Source: Mycolicibacterium malmesburyense (GTDB lineage Bacteria; Actinomycetota; Actinomycetes; Mycobacteriales; Mycobacteriaceae). From it: a stretch of DNA of 6,265 bases. The notes under the pieces were generated by a model that saw nothing but the letters and a program-made list of their open reading frames with translations, did no database searches and was not told the origin of the DNA. Shown piece by piece: positions 5,599 to 6,265 of the stretch. The DNA is taken from positions 1 through 6,265 of the forward strand of contig NZ_CVTB01000023.1 of NCBI RefSeq assembly GCF_001050015.1, read 5' to 3'. The number at the start of each line of letters is the position of its first letter. The first letter of the stretch is position 1. The position numbers were made by a program, and so were the translations under genes.

Positions 5599-5661
5599 CG
5601 CGAGCGACCGCGCTTGTACGGCCGAACGCGGCGTGTCGGTGTGCAGACACGGGCGCTCGCG
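5599..5661. repeat. Structured intergenic repeat, copy B
   Basis: This 63-bp second copy has the same perfect terminal arms (5599-5606 with 5654-5661) and inner arms CCGCG (5608-5612) with CGCGG (5627-5631), and CGTGTC (5632-5637) with GACACG (5646-5651). It shares blocks CCGCG, GCGGCGTGTCG and GTGCAGACACGG with copy A; a 15-nt segment in the loop of the first arm has diverged. It occupies the gap between the Rv1733c-like gene and the secreted-protein gene. Confidence 0.75.
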
Positions 5662-5709
5662 CAGGTTGTTGGATGTTTGAGCTTTGCCGTCGGTGGTAAA
5701 AGCTCCGGC

Positions 5710-6222
5710 ATGTTGACCAACCTGAGGAAGTTTTCACCGCTCCTGGTGGCCGGCGCGGCGGCAGCCGCGATCGCTGCCGCACCTGCCGGCTTCGCTTCGC
5801 CGTCGTTCGTTCCGACCGGTGGCCCTTCGGGCTGCGTCGACCCCGCGGGCACGGGCTGCGCGGCCCCGGCGGCCCCCGCTCCGGCACCCGCTCCCGCTCC
5901 GGCGCCCGCGCCCGCGCCGGGTGTGTGGACACCGCCGCCGCCTGCTGACGCCCCCGCAGCGGCGGGCGCTGTTCCCGGTGGACCGGCCGGAGTGGCCGGC
6001 CCCGAGGGCGCTGCGGGCGCGATTCCCGGCGGCGCCGCCGGCGCGGCCGGACCTGAGGGCGCGACGGGCACCATCCCCGGCGGTCCGGGCGGCACGGCGG
6101 GACCCGAGGGCGCCGCGGGTGCGATTCCCGGCGGACCGTCCGGCGTGGCGGGCCCGGAGGGTGCCGCCGGCTGCATTCCCGGAGTCGGTTGCGGCAGCGT
6201 GCCCGCTACCGATATCCCCTGA
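5710..6222 (+). CDS. Secreted collagen-like repeat protein with Ala-Pro linker (hypothetical)
   Basis: No known function is recognised for this 170-residue protein. It begins with a Sec signal peptide: Arg6-Lys7, a long Ala/Leu/Val core to about residue 24, and a probable cleavage after Gly-Phe-Ala29. The predicted mature form has an N-terminal segment with a cysteine pair (Cys42, Cys50), an Ala-Pro alternating stretch (53-70), a PPPP turn, four 17-residue repeats (84-151), and a short tail with a second cysteine pair (Cys155, Cys161) that starts like a fifth repeat. No lipobox and no C-terminal membrane anchor are present, so it is probably released or held in the envelope by other means. 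The start ATG lacks a clear Shine-Dalgarno; TAAAAG ending 7 nt before it could be a -10 giving a leaderless message. The long antisense frame across this gene is a GC-rich shadow. Confidence 0.8.
   Translation: MLTNLRKFSPLLVAGAAAAAIAAAPAGFASPSFVPTGGPSGCVDPAGTGCAAPAAPAPAPAPAPAPAPAPGVWTPPPPADAPAAAGAVPGGPAGVAGPEGAAGAIPGGAAGAAGPEGATGTIPGGPGGTAGPEGAAGAIPGGPSGVAGPEGAAGCIPGVGCGSVPATDIP
5866..5919 (+). repeat. Ala-Pro coding repeat
   Basis: Eighteen codons encode almost strictly alternating Pro and Ala, made of Pro and Ala codons that vary at the third position. It is likely a stiff extended spacer between the cysteine-containing N-terminus and the collagen-like part of the secreted protein, and is prone to slippage. 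Confidence 0.75.
5959..6162 (+). repeat. Four 51-bp in-frame tandem repeats (17 residues each)
   Basis: Units at 5959-6009, 6010-6060, 6061-6111 and 6112-6162 each encode a 17-residue block of the form [A]-x-G-[AT]-[VI]-PGG-x-x-G-x-AGPEG, followed by a partial fifth unit (6163-6183, ending IPG). Within a unit four Gly-X-Y triplets are followed by a five-residue Gly-x-[IV]-Pro-Gly interruption. Many third positions differ between units, so the repeats are old or under protein-level constraint. Confidence 0.88.
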
Positions 6223-6265
6223 TCAACCCTGAGTCGCGGGTGACGTGTCGGCGGTGGCGGGTCTT

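Noticed and set aside
4827..6176. Minus-strand 449-codon frame with Pro/Gly/Ala repeats resembling a collagen-like protein.
   Set aside because: The repeats are the complement of the 51-bp tandem repeats. The plus-strand reading has a signal peptide, a clean start and a cysteine-framed layout, while the minus frame continues as low-complexity Arg-rich sequence antisense to the Rv1733c-like gene.
6223..6265. Possible terminator (ACCC...GGGT) after the secreted-protein gene.
   Set aside because: Only a four-pair stem with an eight-base loop and no U-tract; too weak to call.

Overview
This window reads as chromosomal DNA of a high-GC actinobacterium, most likely a Mycobacterium (Mycolicibacterium-type, probably fast-growing). 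The evidence is strong GC bias at third codon positions, a DUF5994-type protein, a PknD-like receptor kinase, a homologue of the M. tuberculosis membrane antigen Rv1733c, and a selenocysteine (Sec) locus. Assignment to a species is inference.

Left third (1-2082), the Sec locus. The 5' part of selA runs off the left edge on the minus strand. It is divergent from a small DUF488-family gene. Next come the selenocysteine tRNA (selC, anticodon UCA, long variable arm, encoded CCA) on the minus strand and selD on the plus strand. SelD makes selenophosphate, and SelA uses it to convert Ser-tRNA(Sec), built on the selC product, into Sec-tRNA(Sec). SelB and the selenoproteins (typically a formate dehydrogenase) are not in the window; selB would be expected next to selA beyond the left edge. 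DUF488 and selC converge on a 14-base perfect palindrome. selC and selD diverge across about 40-50 bp.

Middle (2086-4640), minus strand. A two-gene unit encodes a 44-residue acidic small protein with a good Shine-Dalgarno and a DUF5994 protein. The two overlap by an ATGA stop/start, and the second gene ends 3 bp from selD. Upstream is a 600-residue receptor-type Ser/Thr kinase: a PknD-like kinase domain, one transmembrane helix, and a complete extracytoplasmic amino-acid-binding (SBP_bac_3) domain. It looks like a one-chain amino-acid receptor kinase.

Right third (4641-6265), plus strand. An intergenic region of about 320 bp holds the probable kinase promoter and the first copy of a 62-63 bp structured repeat. 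It is followed by the Rv1733c-like two-helix membrane protein, the second copy of the same repeat, and a small secreted protein. That protein has a signal peptide, an Ala-Pro linker, four 17-residue collagen-like repeats and two cysteine pairs.

The most interesting items are the kinase/solute-binding-protein fusion, the paired repeats that can fold as a three-way junction, the small gene coupled to DUF5994, and the collagen-like exported protein.
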